A DNA stretch of 64,000 nt from Corynebacterium alimapuense (GTDB lineage: Bacteria > Actinomycetota > Actinomycetes > Mycobacteriales > Mycobacteriaceae). Numbering within the stretch: position 1 is the first letter of the stretch; every line of letters starts with the position of its first letter. Location of the stretch: positions 248,001-312,000 of the forward strand of contig NZ_PTJO01000004.1 of NCBI RefSeq assembly GCF_003716585.1, in the 5' to 3' direction. The notes under the pieces are model-generated. The model saw nothing but the letters and a program-made list of their open reading frames with translations, did not search any database and was not told the origin of the DNA. A program made the position numbers and the translations under genes. Positions 36,453-45,571 of this stretch are shown one piece after another.

Positions 36453-37769
36453 TCAGGCGGTTGCAGCGGCGGCGGCCTTCGCGGCGGGGACGAGTGCGTC
36501 CTCGATCCGAGAAAAATCATCGTCCGAAAGTGCGGTGGACACAAACCACGTCTCGAATACGCTCGGTGGGGCGTAAACACCGTGGTCAAGCAGTGCGTGG
36601 AAAAACGGGGCAAAGCGGAAAGTATCTGCGGCTTTCATATCCGCGAAATTATGACCCTCCCCTTCTGCAAATCGTACCGAGAGCATCGTTGCGGCCCGCT
36701 GAATGTGGTGTGCCACACCCTCGCGGCTGAGCGCCTGGGAGATCAATCCCGCGAGACGATCAGCGTTAGCCTGCAGCGTGGGATAGATCGATTCATCGGC
36801 CAACCGCAAAGAAGCCATTCCCGCAGCCATCGCCACCGGGTTACCGGAGAGGGTGCCAGCTTGGTAGACGGGGCCATTGGGAGCTAGGCGTTCCATGATC
36901 TCGGCGCGGCCGCCAAAAGCAGCCGCAGGTAGTCCACCGGAGACCACTTTGCCGAAGGTGCTCAGGTCGCCTGCGACTCCATCCACGCCGAACCATCCGG
37001 CATGGGAGGTGCGGAAGCCGGTCATGACTTCATCCATGATCAGCAGCGCACCGTCTTCATGAGCGATCTTTTTCAGCGCGGCGTTGAAGCCTTCTTCAGG
37101 TGCGACGGTGCCCATGTTTCCCACTGCGGCCTCGGTAATAATGCAGGCGATCTCGCCCGGGTGGGAACGGAAAGCTGCCCGCACTGCGTCAAGGTCGTTG
37201 TAGGCCACCACGATGGTGTCCGCCGTGGTGGCTCCAGTAACACCTGGGGATTCGGGCAGAGCAAAGGTAGCCACTCCGGATCCGGCAGCAGCCAGCAGAG
37301 CATCCACGTGGCCGTGGTAGCAACCCTCGAACTTCAAAATCTTGTCGCGCCCGGTGTAACCACGAGCCAATCGCACTGCCGACATGGTTGCCTCGGTACC
37401 GGAGTTGACCAGACGAACCTCTTCAACGGAGGTGCGATCGACGATCATCTGGGCTAGATCAGTCTCGGCGCTAGTAGGAGCGCCGAAAGACAATCCCCTG
37501 GTCACTGCTTCTTGGACCGCGTGGACGACCTCGGGGTGTGCATTGCCGTGAATCATTGGCCCCCACGAGCAGACCAAATCAACATAGCTGTTGCCATCGA
37601 CGTCGATAAGCGTGGAGCCATGAGCGGATTCAATGAACCTCGCCCGGCCACCAACAGAGCCGAAGGCTCGGACCGGGGAGTTCACCCCGCCAGGGATAAG
37701 AGCACGGGCTCGTTCGAACTGCTGCGCGGACGCAGACGTGTGAGCGGAGGTCACATCGGCGAAAGTCAT
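36453..37769 (-). CDS. hemL: Glutamate-1-semialdehyde 2,1-aminomutase
   Basis: A 438-residue class III PLP aminotransferase with [10 protein letters not shown] at the N-terminus, [17 protein letters not shown] for phosphate binding, [11 protein letters not shown] and the catalytic lysine in [11 protein letters not shown]. It makes 5-aminolevulinate from GSA delivered by HemA (C5 pathway). It is separated from hemY by the small sugE-like gene. Confidence 0.97.
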   Translation of the reverse strand: MTFADVTSAHTSASAQQFERARALIPGGVNSPVRAFGSVGGRARFIESAHGSTLIDVDGNSYVDLVCSWGPMIHGNAHPEVVHAVQEAVTRGLSFGAPTSAETDLAQMIVDRTSVEEVRLVNSGTEATMSAVRLARGYTGRDKILKFEGCYHGHVDALLAAAGSGVATFALPESPGVTGATTADTIVVAYNDLDAVRAAFRSHPGEIACIITEAAVGNMGTVAPEEGFNAALKKIAHEDGALLIMDEVMTGFRTSHAGWFGVDGVAGDLSTFGKVVSGGLPAAAFGGRAEIMERLAPNGPVYQAGTLSGNPVAMAAGMASLRLADESIYPTLQANADRLAGLISQALSREGVAHHIQRAATMLSVRFAEGEGHNFADMKAADTFRFAPFFHALLDHGVYAPPSVFETWFVSTALSDDDFSRIEDALVPAAKAAAAATA

Positions 37770-37832
37770 GCTCCCATCATACGGACGGGGTCAACCGGGG
37801 TTATCCCTGCCTGATTAGATCAGACATTATCC

Positions 37833-38153
37833 TCAGCTCACGAGCTTGAGGCCGACGATTCCACCCACGATCATCAGGAGAAACACGATTTTGAGCAGGC
37901 TGATCGCCTCTTGCCCGGTGGCGAAAGAATAGACAATAGCCAACGAGGCGCCTACCCCTACCCACACCGCATAAGCCGTCCCCAATGGCAGACTCCGCAA
38001 TGCCCACGCCAGTCCAGACATCGAGACCGCGAGAGCAGCAAAGAATACGAGAGAGGGGCCGAGTTTAGTAAATCCGGCAGATCGTTCTAGAGCGATCGCC
38101 CAGACTGCTTCAAAAGCGCCGGATACGAGTAGAACTAGCCAAGAGATAGTCAC
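37833..38153 (-). CDS. Small multidrug resistance family protein (SugE/Gdx-like)
   Basis: I choose the GTG at 38153, which gives 106 residues, the SMR family length; the longer open frame upstream is not family-like. Four transmembrane helices are visible, with the essential Glu in SGAFEAVWAIALERS and GTAYAVWVGVGASLA in helix 3. SugE/Gdx members export guanidinium; others export quaternary amines. It interrupts the heme gene row between hemY and hemL, which is odd. Confidence 0.85.
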   Translation of the reverse strand: MTISWLVLLVSGAFEAVWAIALERSAGFTKLGPSLVFFAALAVSMSGLAWALRSLPLGTAYAVWVGVGASLAIVYSFATGQEAISLLKIVFLLMIVGGIVGLKLVS

Positions 38154-38242
38154 GACGAGCTTTCTGGCCGTCTTGTCGCGTAACCGGGTACGGCTCCCTC
38201 GTCCGGGCCCGACCGTGTCGGTCAGAGCTAGTGTGATTTGGC

Positions 38243-39634
38243 CTACTCTAGCAAACGCTCCACTGCCTTGCGGGCATCCGCGATCACCGCTGGAACGCCG
38301 ACCCCGCCGGCCCACGCACCGGCAACTTCCAAGCCTGGTACCTCGACCAGCTCAGAGCGGACGGTGTCGACGGTAGTTAGATGAGTCTCATCGAATCTCG
38401 GTAGCCCACCAAACCATCGCTGCACATAAATCTCAGAGAGTTCAGCGTCGCGGCCATCGAAACCGGTAATTTTCTGCAGATCATCCAGCGCCCAGTCGAC
38501 AAGATCATCTTCAGCAGCACGAACCAGATCGTCTTGGCCAAAGCGACCGAAGCTCGCGCGCACCAGTGCCCCACCGCGTTGGCCCAGATGCGGCCACTTC
38601 TTCGAGGAAAGGGTAAACGCCTTGACACGCATCTCCGGCTCATCGGCGGCCACCAGGATTCCGGATTTCTCCGGCAACCCAGCATCCGAATTGAATTTCA
38701 TTCCCACCACTACCGAAGATGCCAGCTTGACGGATTTCAAGGAGGCAGAAGCCTCTGGAGCCACCGCGCGTAGGAGCATTGCAGTAGTTGGTGCTGGGGT
38801 AGCCAGAATTACTCGATCGTAGAGCCCTTCCTCGCCCCCGGATACTCGGTAGCCACGCAGCTCTCGGGTAATTCCGGTAATAAAGGCATCGAGGTGGATA
38901 TCCGCCTCAGAGGCTTCAGCGAGTGCCTCATAAACCACGGCATATCCGCCTTCGAACCCAGCGAACACCGGAGCAGGCTTATCTTCAGGCTTGCGCTGTG
39001 GGCGCGCCGCTTCACAGCGAGCTACCGCCGCAGAAAGAGTGACCTTCTCCCCTGTTTGGGCCAAGGCATCAAGCGCTGCAGCCAACTGCGGGACCGTAGC
39101 CCGGACCCCTAAATCATCTGCCAAGCAGGAGTAGACCCCGCCGAGCAACGCAGAAACCACTCGGTCAACGACTTCATCGCCATAGCGTTCGCGCACGAGT
39201 CGGCCGATGCTCTGATCTTGGCCGAGCTGCCAGTCAATAGCTTCAGCTTCGCCCTCGGCATCGATCCGCGCTGCGGTATCCGCGCTCACCAGGTGGGCAA
39301 CTGGTGCTGAGCTCGAAGGAATTCCCATAACTCCGCCAGTAGGAAGATCATGGAGCTGGCCGCCGCTGTAGACGGTGGAACGCAGCCCAGAAGGGCTCAC
39401 CAGATACTTACTCAACCCCAGGGATTCAAAATAGGCAGTGGCATCAGCACGAATAGCCAAAAACGCCTCCGCCCCCATGTCGGTGGGGCCAGATTCAAAC
39501 GGCACCGTCAGCAATTTGCCGCCGATTCGATCCTCTGCCTCATAGACATCGATGGTTGCTTCCGGGTCTGCCCGGCGAATCTCAGTAGCGCAGGTCAACC
39601 CGGAAAGGCCGGCCCCGATAATGGCATAGCGCAC
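38243..39634 (-). CDS. hemY: Coproporphyrinogen III oxidase / protoporphyrinogen oxidase (HemY/CgoX)
   Basis: The 463-residue FAD protein has IIGAGLSGLTCATEI at the N-terminus, VYEAEDRIGGKL, and a C-terminal FAD segment VAGAWAGGVGVPAVIADARKAV. In actinobacteria the enzyme oxidises coproporphyrinogen III to coproporphyrin III in the coproporphyrin-dependent heme pathway. Its GTG start shares a base with the hemE stop (TAGTG), indicating translational coupling. Confidence 0.93.
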   Translation of the reverse strand: MRYAIIGAGLSGLTCATEIRRADPEATIDVYEAEDRIGGKLLTVPFESGPTDMGAEAFLAIRADATAYFESLGLSKYLVSPSGLRSTVYSGGQLHDLPTGGVMGIPSSSAPVAHLVSADTAARIDAEGEAEAIDWQLGQDQSIGRLVRERYGDEVVDRVVSALLGGVYSCLADDLGVRATVPQLAAALDALAQTGEKVTLSAAVARCEAARPQRKPEDKPAPVFAGFEGGYAVVYEALAEASEADIHLDAFITGITRELRGYRVSGGEEGLYDRVILATPAPTTAMLLRAVAPEASASLKSVKLASSVVVGMKFNSDAGLPEKSGILVAADEPEMRVKAFTLSSKKWPHLGQRGGALVRASFGRFGQDDLVRAAEDDLVDWALDDLQKITGFDGRDAELSEIYVQRWFGGLPRFDETHLTTVDTVRSELVEVPGLEVAGAWAGGVGVPAVIADARKAVERLLE

Positions 39635-40713
39635 TAGTTTTCCTTGCTGTCGGAATGAATGATGGCCACGGCCTCAGTGACCGCCTCAGCCGGAGTGTTG
39701 GGCAAGACGCCATGCCCGAGATTGAAAATGTGCCCAGTGGCATCGCCTGCGTCAATGCCGCGTTGTGCCTCGGCTTTGATGCGCGCTACCTCGGCAGCGA
39801 CGACGGAGTTTCCAGCAAAGAGCGTCGCGGGGTCCAAGTTGCCTTGAATCACCTTCGGACCACTGGCGGCCCGAATACGGGCTGCGGCAACATCCATGGG
39901 CACCCGCCAGTCCACTCCCATAACCTCGGAGCCGGCCTCACTCATGGCACCGAGCAGTTCTCCCGTGCCCACGCCGAAGTGGATCCGCGGAATACCCGCG
40001 TCTTCTACCGCCGAGAGGATCTCGATGGAATAAGGCAAAACAAACTCGCGGTAGTCGCGTTCGGTGAGGAAACCTGCCCAGGAATCAAAGAGCTGCATCG
40101 CGTCGATGCCAGCGTCGACCTGTAGTTGTAGGAAGCGAATGATCGTCGGGGTTAGGCGCCGCATCAGGGTGTGCCATGTTTCCGGTTCACCATGCATCAT
40201 GGCTTTGGTCTTCTCGTGGTTCTTGCTCGGCCCGCCCTCGACCAGGTAGCTGGCCAGCGTGAAAGGAGCACCAACGAAACCGATGAGCGCCTGAGAATCA
40301 GTGAGCTCATCTAAAATGATCTCGATCCCGGCAGCGACCTCTGGGACATCGGTGTCCAAGATCGGGAACTTATCGACGTCTCCCCGGCTGCGAATGGGTG
40401 ACTCCAGCACCGGCCCGCGGCCCGGAACGATTTCCACTCCGACCCCGGCGGCCTTGAGCGGCACAACAATATCGGAGAACAAAATAGCTGCGTCCACATC
40501 ATGCCGGCGCACCGGCTGCATGGTGATCTCGGCCAACAGCTCTGGCATGAAACAAGAGTCGAGCATGTCAATGCCCACACGAGCCTGCCGGTACTCGGGC
40601 AGGGAACGGCCAGCCTGTCGCATGAACCACACCGGAGTGCGGGTCGGAGTGCGACCAGCCGCGGCGTCGAGAAGCGGGGCATCAGTCAAATGTCGGCGAG
40701 TCATGCTCCCCAT
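39634..40713 (-). CDS. hemE: Uroporphyrinogen III decarboxylase
   Basis: The protein has the HemE signature PVWFMRQAGRSLPEYR and DAAILFSDIVVPL with catalytic Asp, and FVGAPFTLASYLVEG. The start is uncertain: MGSMTRRHL (40713) or MTRRHL (40704) fit the family, while the frame is open to 40755. It converts uroporphyrinogen III to coproporphyrinogen III. It lies between the degenerate P-type ATPase (upstream) and hemY. Confidence 0.95.
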   Translation of the reverse strand: MGSMTRRHLTDAPLLDAAAGRTPTRTPVWFMRQAGRSLPEYRQARVGIDMLDSCFMPELLAEITMQPVRRHDVDAAILFSDIVVPLKAAGVGVEIVPGRGPVLESPIRSRGDVDKFPILDTDVPEVAAGIEIILDELTDSQALIGFVGAPFTLASYLVEGGPSKNHEKTKAMMHGEPETWHTLMRRLTPTIIRFLQLQVDAGIDAMQLFDSWAGFLTERDYREFVLPYSIEILSAVEDAGIPRIHFGVGTGELLGAMSEAGSEVMGVDWRVPMDVAAARIRAASGPKVIQGNLDPATLFAGNSVVAAEVARIKAEAQRGIDAGDATGHIFNLGHGVLPNTPAEAVTEAVAIIHSDSKEN

Positions 40714-40766
40714 TGTGGTCGAGAATCCATCGGAAGGCGAAACCCCTGCCCCCATAGCTCCTCGGC

Positions 40767-43391
40767 TCAGCGCCGGAAGGTGCGAGCGCGGTTAGAACGA
40801 GCCTCGATCAGCAGAGAAGAACCCAACATGAGCACGGTGGCAGCCATCGGGTGCAGGACGCCCGCCACTGAGGCCAACAAGGCCAAGGCGTTATAGGTCC
40901 AGGCAAGAATAATGTTGCGATCGATGATCCGGCACACGCGCCGGGCTTGCGCAATAACCTGCGGGATTGCCGAGACATCAGACCTTAAGACGATGATGTC
41001 CACGTCTGGGTGTCCAGACTGAGCGATGCGGTCGACCTGGGTGTCAGTGCCCATGAGGATAGCTACGTCAGAGACCCGCAATGAATCCAGGACCGAAACA
41101 TCCCCGACCATGGCTACAGTCGCTCCGCGAGTGTGCACCGAACGCACCGTCTGAGGTTTGCGGCCCGGCGCGATGCCAGCCAACACTTGATCAATGCCGA
41201 TCCGGTTGGCAATACGCCTAGCCACCGGATAGGCATCACGGGAGAGCATCATCGTGTCGATGCCCTGATTTTCTAGCTCTGCGATCGCATCCTCTGCGTC
41301 CGGTTTTACGGAGTCATAGAGGGTAATGACGCCTCGGTCACGGCCCTTCCAGCGCACCACCAATGGAGTTCCGCCGGATACGGCGGCTACTGCCAGCCGC
41401 CCCTCGAGGTCAGCCATATTCCTCGGTCGCCAGAGCATCGCATCGACTTGGTTCCGGTGCTCTACCCCCTCGCTATCAATGCTCGGAAGGTTAATGAGAC
41501 CAGTGAAATCGCCATCGTGGTTGATCTCCGCATGATGGACGTCAATCCAATGGGGAATATCTTCGCCACCGGCACCAGAATCCCTGGCTTCGCGGGCGGC
41601 GCGAACGAGTGCCCGGGAGACCGGGTGATCAGATTCTAGGGCTAGCGCACCGGCTACCCGCAAAACCAGCTCAGGATTTTCTCCCCGATCGGCGGTGATG
41701 GTTTCTACCAACATGTCCGGTTCCGCTAGCGTGCCCACGCGGTTGAAGATGACGGTATCGACCATCTCGGTGCGCCGGATAGTAACGCTATCGCGGATAA
41801 GGATGCCATTACGGGCAGCTGCCTCGCCGGCGTAGCGAATAGCCAGGGCAGGTGACATGGCCAACGCCACCGGAGCCACGCTGGCCAGCACTGCCAAGGA
41901 GGTAGCAAAAGCTGCGTTGAAGTTGCCTGAGATCAATGCCCACAGTAGGAAGTCAATGGTAGCCAGACTCAGTGCTACGGGAATGAGCATGGCGGCGGTC
42001 CGCGAAGAGAGCATGGTGGACTTGTTCTGCTTCACGTTCGCATTAGCGGCCCAACGGTGAATAGCTGCCAGCCGAGTGCGGTGGCCGGTGTAGGCGACGC
42101 GAACTTTGATTCGGCCGTCGAGGTTGCGGGTACCTGCATAAACGTAGGAATTGACCTTGGCTTCTTCGACTTCTTGCTCACTGGTGGCGATCAAACCACG
42201 GCCTACCTTGCAGGAACCACCGACGACGGTCCCATCAACGGGGATAATCTGCCCGGAGGTGACGATGATGTCATCGCCGACATTGATCTCTTGAAGTGGG
42301 ATCTGCTCCGGCCGAGTTTTTCCTTTGGGCGCACCTGGAGAACGGTGCCGGGGAACCATCAGCACCATTTTCTGAGCGTCTGGTCGGCGTTCCTCTATCT
42401 CATCAAGCAGGCTGACGCGACTACGCATAGTCAGCAGCCGACCGGCTAGCAGCAGCAAGGTCATCCCGCAGGCGACGTCTAAGAAGAGTTCGCCGTCAGT
42501 AATTCGATCGTGGTTGAAGGCAAACCATTGAGGGCTGGTCCGCCATCGCAGATCTCCCGCAGTGGTAAAGATCAAAATAATCAACGACCAGACATACGCC
42601 GCGATAATCGCCACCGAACTAGCAGCGTCCAACGCGGTTAAGCCACGCCGCAGGCCGCCGACCATTGCCCGGTGGAAGGGCCAGGCACCCCAAGTCACTA
42701 CTGGTGTGGCCAATGCGAGGGTGACCCACTGCCAACCATCAAACTGCATGCTGGGTACATAAGACATCAACAGAACCGGGACGGTCAGGAAGAAAACAAT
42801 CACCAGCCGGGTTGTGGTCAGCAAACCTCGGGCGGTAAACAACAAATCCTGGGGATGTAAATCCTCTGGTTCGCGAATCCCTTCGATGGGTTGCTTCAAA
42901 AAGCCAGCACGTCGAGCCTTCTCGAGGTTTCTTGCCTCATCATCAAGATGCCGGCGGAATTTCAACGACATCCCGCGACGACGCCGCCAGTTGCGTCTTT
43001 CTGTGCGCTGGTTAAGCCCCTCCCCTGGCAAGGCGCGTTGCACGCGACGTCGCAGTGAGGAATCAGTCAGGACCGCTGAAACATCGAAGCCAGCAATGAT
43101 CTCGACGAGCACATCTGGATCCAAAGTATCTGGAGCGGTAACCCAAGCGGTGGCTTCGGGATAGACGATGCGTACCAATACCCCGGGAACCTGTTCCAAG
43201 GCAGCTTCGATATCTGCGATATCAGGGGCGTTTTTGAGACCGTCTAGTTCAAAGGCATAGGACACCTTGGGACGATCCGTCGGATCTATGTTCTGATCGA
43301 GCTGATGCGGTTGATCGTCGAAACCGGCGGCACGGGCAGCGCTGCGGGCCAGCTCAATGGAGGAGGCCACCTGTTCGTCGTTTCGGTCCAT
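40767..43391 (-). CDS. Degenerate heavy-metal P-type ATPase (pseudo-ATPase) in the heme cluster
   Basis: 874 residues with full P1B architecture: an N-terminal ferredoxin-like domain (about 42-110) lacking CxxC, a basic linker (120-165), membrane helices, actuator domain (IIPVDGTVVGG near 382), and P- and N-domains. Catalytic motifs are lost: the DKTGT Asp is Asn550 (NRVGT), CPC is APV (506-508), TGES is replaced near 399-405, TGDN reads SRDA (717-720), and GDGINDAP reads GDVSVLDS (763-770). The HP motif (SDHPVSRAL) remains. No stops or frameshifts are present. It is therefore unlikely to pump ions by phosphorylation; it may bind a ligand or partner in heme or metal handling. Confidence 0.85.
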   Translation of the reverse strand: MDRNDEQVASSIELARSAARAAGFDDQPHQLDQNIDPTDRPKVSYAFELDGLKNAPDIADIEAALEQVPGVLVRIVYPEATAWVTAPDTLDPDVLVEIIAGFDVSAVLTDSSLRRRVQRALPGEGLNQRTERRNWRRRRGMSLKFRRHLDDEARNLEKARRAGFLKQPIEGIREPEDLHPQDLLFTARGLLTTTRLVIVFFLTVPVLLMSYVPSMQFDGWQWVTLALATPVVTWGAWPFHRAMVGGLRRGLTALDAASSVAIIAAYVWSLIILIFTTAGDLRWRTSPQWFAFNHDRITDGELFLDVACGMTLLLLAGRLLTMRSRVSLLDEIEERRPDAQKMVLMVPRHRSPGAPKGKTRPEQIPLQEINVGDDIIVTSGQIIPVDGTVVGGSCKVGRGLIATSEQEVEEAKVNSYVYAGTRNLDGRIKVRVAYTGHRTRLAAIHRWAANANVKQNKSTMLSSRTAAMLIPVALSLATIDFLLWALISGNFNAAFATSLAVLASVAPVALAMSPALAIRYAGEAAARNGILIRDSVTIRRTEMVDTVIFNRVGTLAEPDMLVETITADRGENPELVLRVAGALALESDHPVSRALVRAAREARDSGAGGEDIPHWIDVHHAEINHDGDFTGLINLPSIDSEGVEHRNQVDAMLWRPRNMADLEGRLAVAAVSGGTPLVVRWKGRDRGVITLYDSVKPDAEDAIAELENQGIDTMMLSRDAYPVARRIANRIGIDQVLAGIAPGRKPQTVRSVHTRGATVAMVGDVSVLDSLRVSDVAILMGTDTQVDRIAQSGHPDVDIIVLRSDVSAIPQVIAQARRVCRIIDRNIILAWTYNALALLASVAGVLHPMAATVLMLGSSLLIEARSNRARTFRR

Positions 43392-43402
43392 ACTGTCGAA
43401 GA

Positions 43403-43897
43403 TTAGTTGCTCCGACCGCTCATATGCACGATATAGCGGCTGGCGTCGGGGCGAAACATCAATAGCGCTGCCACTGCCAGCAGCACAACGATGACGATCA
43501 TGGCTATCCCGCCAACTTGGATGGCGAAAGCGACGACATTACTAAAGATCGTCACAACGATGACCCCGACCAACACTCTTCGTGAGATCACGCTGCCGCT
43601 TTTGAGCTGTGCCACCAGCGCTGCGATCACTAGACCGGCAACGATATTAAACACACCCATGAAGCGGACATTGCTCAAAAAGGCATCAATGACTTCTTGG
43701 GAGGCCGGTGAACCCGCAGGGTAGGTGCCGGTCAGCAGCACCAAGCCCGAGACAACCATGACGATCGCTGCTGCGACTGAGAGGTAATAGCTCCACTTCA
43801 AAGAACGTGGCAAGACATCGGGAGCAGTACGCGGTGACGCGGGAGAACGGTTGAGATCATCCGGTGAGGGATACATCCCGGGGAACATGCTGGGCAT
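43403..43897 (-). CDS. Conserved membrane protein, four helices
   Basis: The 164-residue protein has a Pro/Ser-rich N-terminus of about 30 residues and four transmembrane helices (from YYLSVAAAIVMVVSGLVLL to IVIVVLLAVAALLMF). I do not recognise a domain. It is 6 bp downstream of another membrane protein gene and 11 bp upstream of the pseudo-ATPase, so the three probably form a unit with hemB. Confidence 0.7.
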   Translation of the reverse strand: MPSMFPGMYPSPDDLNRSPASPRTAPDVLPRSLKWSYYLSVAAAIVMVVSGLVLLTGTYPAGSPASQEVIDAFLSNVRFMGVFNIVAGLVIAALVAQLKSGSVISRRVLVGVIVVTIFSNVVAFAIQVGGIAMIVIVVLLAVAALLMFRPDASRYIVHMSGRSN

Positions 43898-43903
43898 GGG
43901 GTC

Positions 43904-44479
43904 TCAGCTCCTAGTGGTTTTGCCGGATTCAATCTCGCGGGTCCAGACGAGTACCTCCGGACGGAAGGAGAATACCAGCCCCATGGTCGCGGCGACGCCT
44001 ACGAGAATCTGAAGGCTGCCATCGATGAGATACATCGCGATCGGCACGTCATTATCGGCAGGAATGGCGATGAAGATCATCAAAACCCGGAAGCCGAAGT
44101 AAATGCCGAAAAACATCAGCATGCGCCGAGCCATTCCGGCCTTTGGAGAGCGATGACGCAACTGTGAAAGCATCCAGGCTAAAAGCGCCATGATCAAGAT
44201 CCCGACGGTCCCAGCAATGACGATGGAGGCATATACGGAAGTAGACACCGCGGCATCACTGACTGCCTCAGTGTCTGCATCCATGCCTTCTTTGGCTGCG
44301 GCGATAAGCACCGAAGGATCCATAAGCCCAATAGCGATATTGAGCAGCTGGTGAACGATTTCACCGCTGATGGCCGCGACCCAGAGGATGAGCAAGAGCC
44401 GAACTGATTCCGGCATGCTCTCTTTTTCTGGCGCAGCAGACTTAGGAGCCGAGTCTTTCGTGGGAGTCACTTGAGTCAC
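43904..44479 (-). CDS. Conserved membrane protein, four helices
   Basis: A 191-residue protein with four predicted transmembrane segments; the first is in [26 protein letters not shown]. The N-terminus is Lys/Glu-rich. Its start overlaps the hemB stop by four bases (ATGA type), implying coupling to hemB. Function unknown. Confidence 0.7.
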   Translation of the reverse strand: MTQVTPTKDSAPKSAAPEKESMPESVRLLLILWVAAISGEIVHQLLNIAIGLMDPSVLIAAAKEGMDADTEAVSDAAVSTSVYASIVIAGTVGILIMALLAWMLSQLRHRSPKAGMARRMLMFFGIYFGFRVLMIFIAIPADNDVPIAMYLIDGSLQILVGVAATMGLVFSFRPEVLVWTREIESGKTTRS

Positions 44480-45564
44480 TGTCCGGATAGTAAACGGGCG
44501 GCATCGGTGGCGAAATAGGTCAAGATCTGATTCGCGCCAGCACGCTTGATCGAGGTCAGTGATTCCATCATCACTGCATCCAAATCCACCCAGCCCTTGG
44601 CTCCGGCGGCTTGAATCATCGCGTACTCGCCGGAGACCTGATAAGCCGCTACTGGGACTGGGGACATATCTGCGACCGCGCGTAGAACATCGAGATAAGG
44701 AAGTGCGGGCTTAACCATGACAAAGTCCGCGCCTTCATCGATGTCTAATTGGACCTCCAGCAGAGATTCCCGGAAGTTTGCTGGGTCTTGCTGATAGGTT
44801 CGGCGATCGCCTTGTAAGGAGGAACCGACTGCTTCCCGGAAGGGACCGTAGAAGGCGGAGGCGTACTTTGCGGAATAGGCCATGATGGCGACGTCCTCGA
44901 AGCCACCTTCATCAAGCGCTTCACGAATAGCCAGCACTTGGCCGTCCATCATCCCGGAAGGCGAGACCAAATGGGCACCGGCGGCAGCCTGAGCGACCGC
45001 CATCCGCTGATAAAGCGCCAAGGTCACATCATTATCGATGACCGTGTTTCCCCGAGAATCCTGTCCCGGCACACCGCAGTGGCCATGGTCAGTGAACTCA
45101 TCGAGGCAGGTATCCGCCATGATCAGCAGATCCTGGCCGAACTCCGCCCGCAATGCTGATAGCGCACGGTTGAGTACCCCTTCGGGATCCCAAGAAACTG
45201 TTCCTTCGGCGTCTTTGTCTTCCTCGCGGGGGACTCCGAACAGATCCACGCAACGCACTCCAGCATCAAGTGCCTCGTGTGCAGCTCGGAGCAAAGAGTC
45301 CGGAGTGTGCTGATAGACACCGGGCATCGAGGAAATCGGCCGAGGTTGGTCGAGGTCTTCGGCAATGAACATCGGCAGAATCAGATCCGCTGGCCGAAGA
45401 GAAGTTTCAGCCACCATCTCCCGCATAGCCGGGCTGCTACGAAGCCGGCGAGGCCGACGTAGAGGCAACGGCGGGGTGGAAGGCTGTGGCTGGGACGACG
45501 TAGTCACTGGAGAGGTCGATCCTTCCTCGCTGATGAGCGAAGTAGTCGGGGCTTGCCGCCCCAT
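44476..45564 (-). CDS. hemB: Delta-aminolevulinic acid dehydratase (porphobilinogen synthase)
   Basis: The 362-residue protein has [19 protein letters not shown] near residue 38, the metal-type region [16 protein letters not shown], and both active-site lysines in [15 protein letters not shown] and [12 protein letters not shown]. The cysteine-containing metal site suggests a Zn-type enzyme. A GTG at 45507 would give a start closer to mycobacterial HemB. It follows hemD by 7 bp. Confidence 0.95.
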   Translation of the reverse strand: MGRQAPTTSLISEEGSTSPVTTSSQPQPSTPPLPLRRPRRLRSSPAMREMVAETSLRPADLILPMFIAEDLDQPRPISSMPGVYQHTPDSLLRAAHEALDAGVRCVDLFGVPREEDKDAEGTVSWDPEGVLNRALSALRAEFGQDLLIMADTCLDEFTDHGHCGVPGQDSRGNTVIDNDVTLALYQRMAVAQAAAGAHLVSPSGMMDGQVLAIREALDEGGFEDVAIMAYSAKYASAFYGPFREAVGSSLQGDRRTYQQDPANFRESLLEVQLDIDEGADFVMVKPALPYLDVLRAVADMSPVPVAAYQVSGEYAMIQAAGAKGWVDLDAVMMESLTSIKRAGANQILTYFATDAARLLSGQ

Positions 45565-45571
45565 CCTAGGC

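Noticed and set aside
40767..43391. Functional copper or zinc P-type ATPase (ctp gene)
   Set aside because: The phosphorylation Asp, metal-site CPC and N-domain and hinge motifs are all missing.
40767..43391. Ordinary pseudogene
   Set aside because: The frame is intact for 874 codons with clear fold features, and it is tightly packed in an operon.
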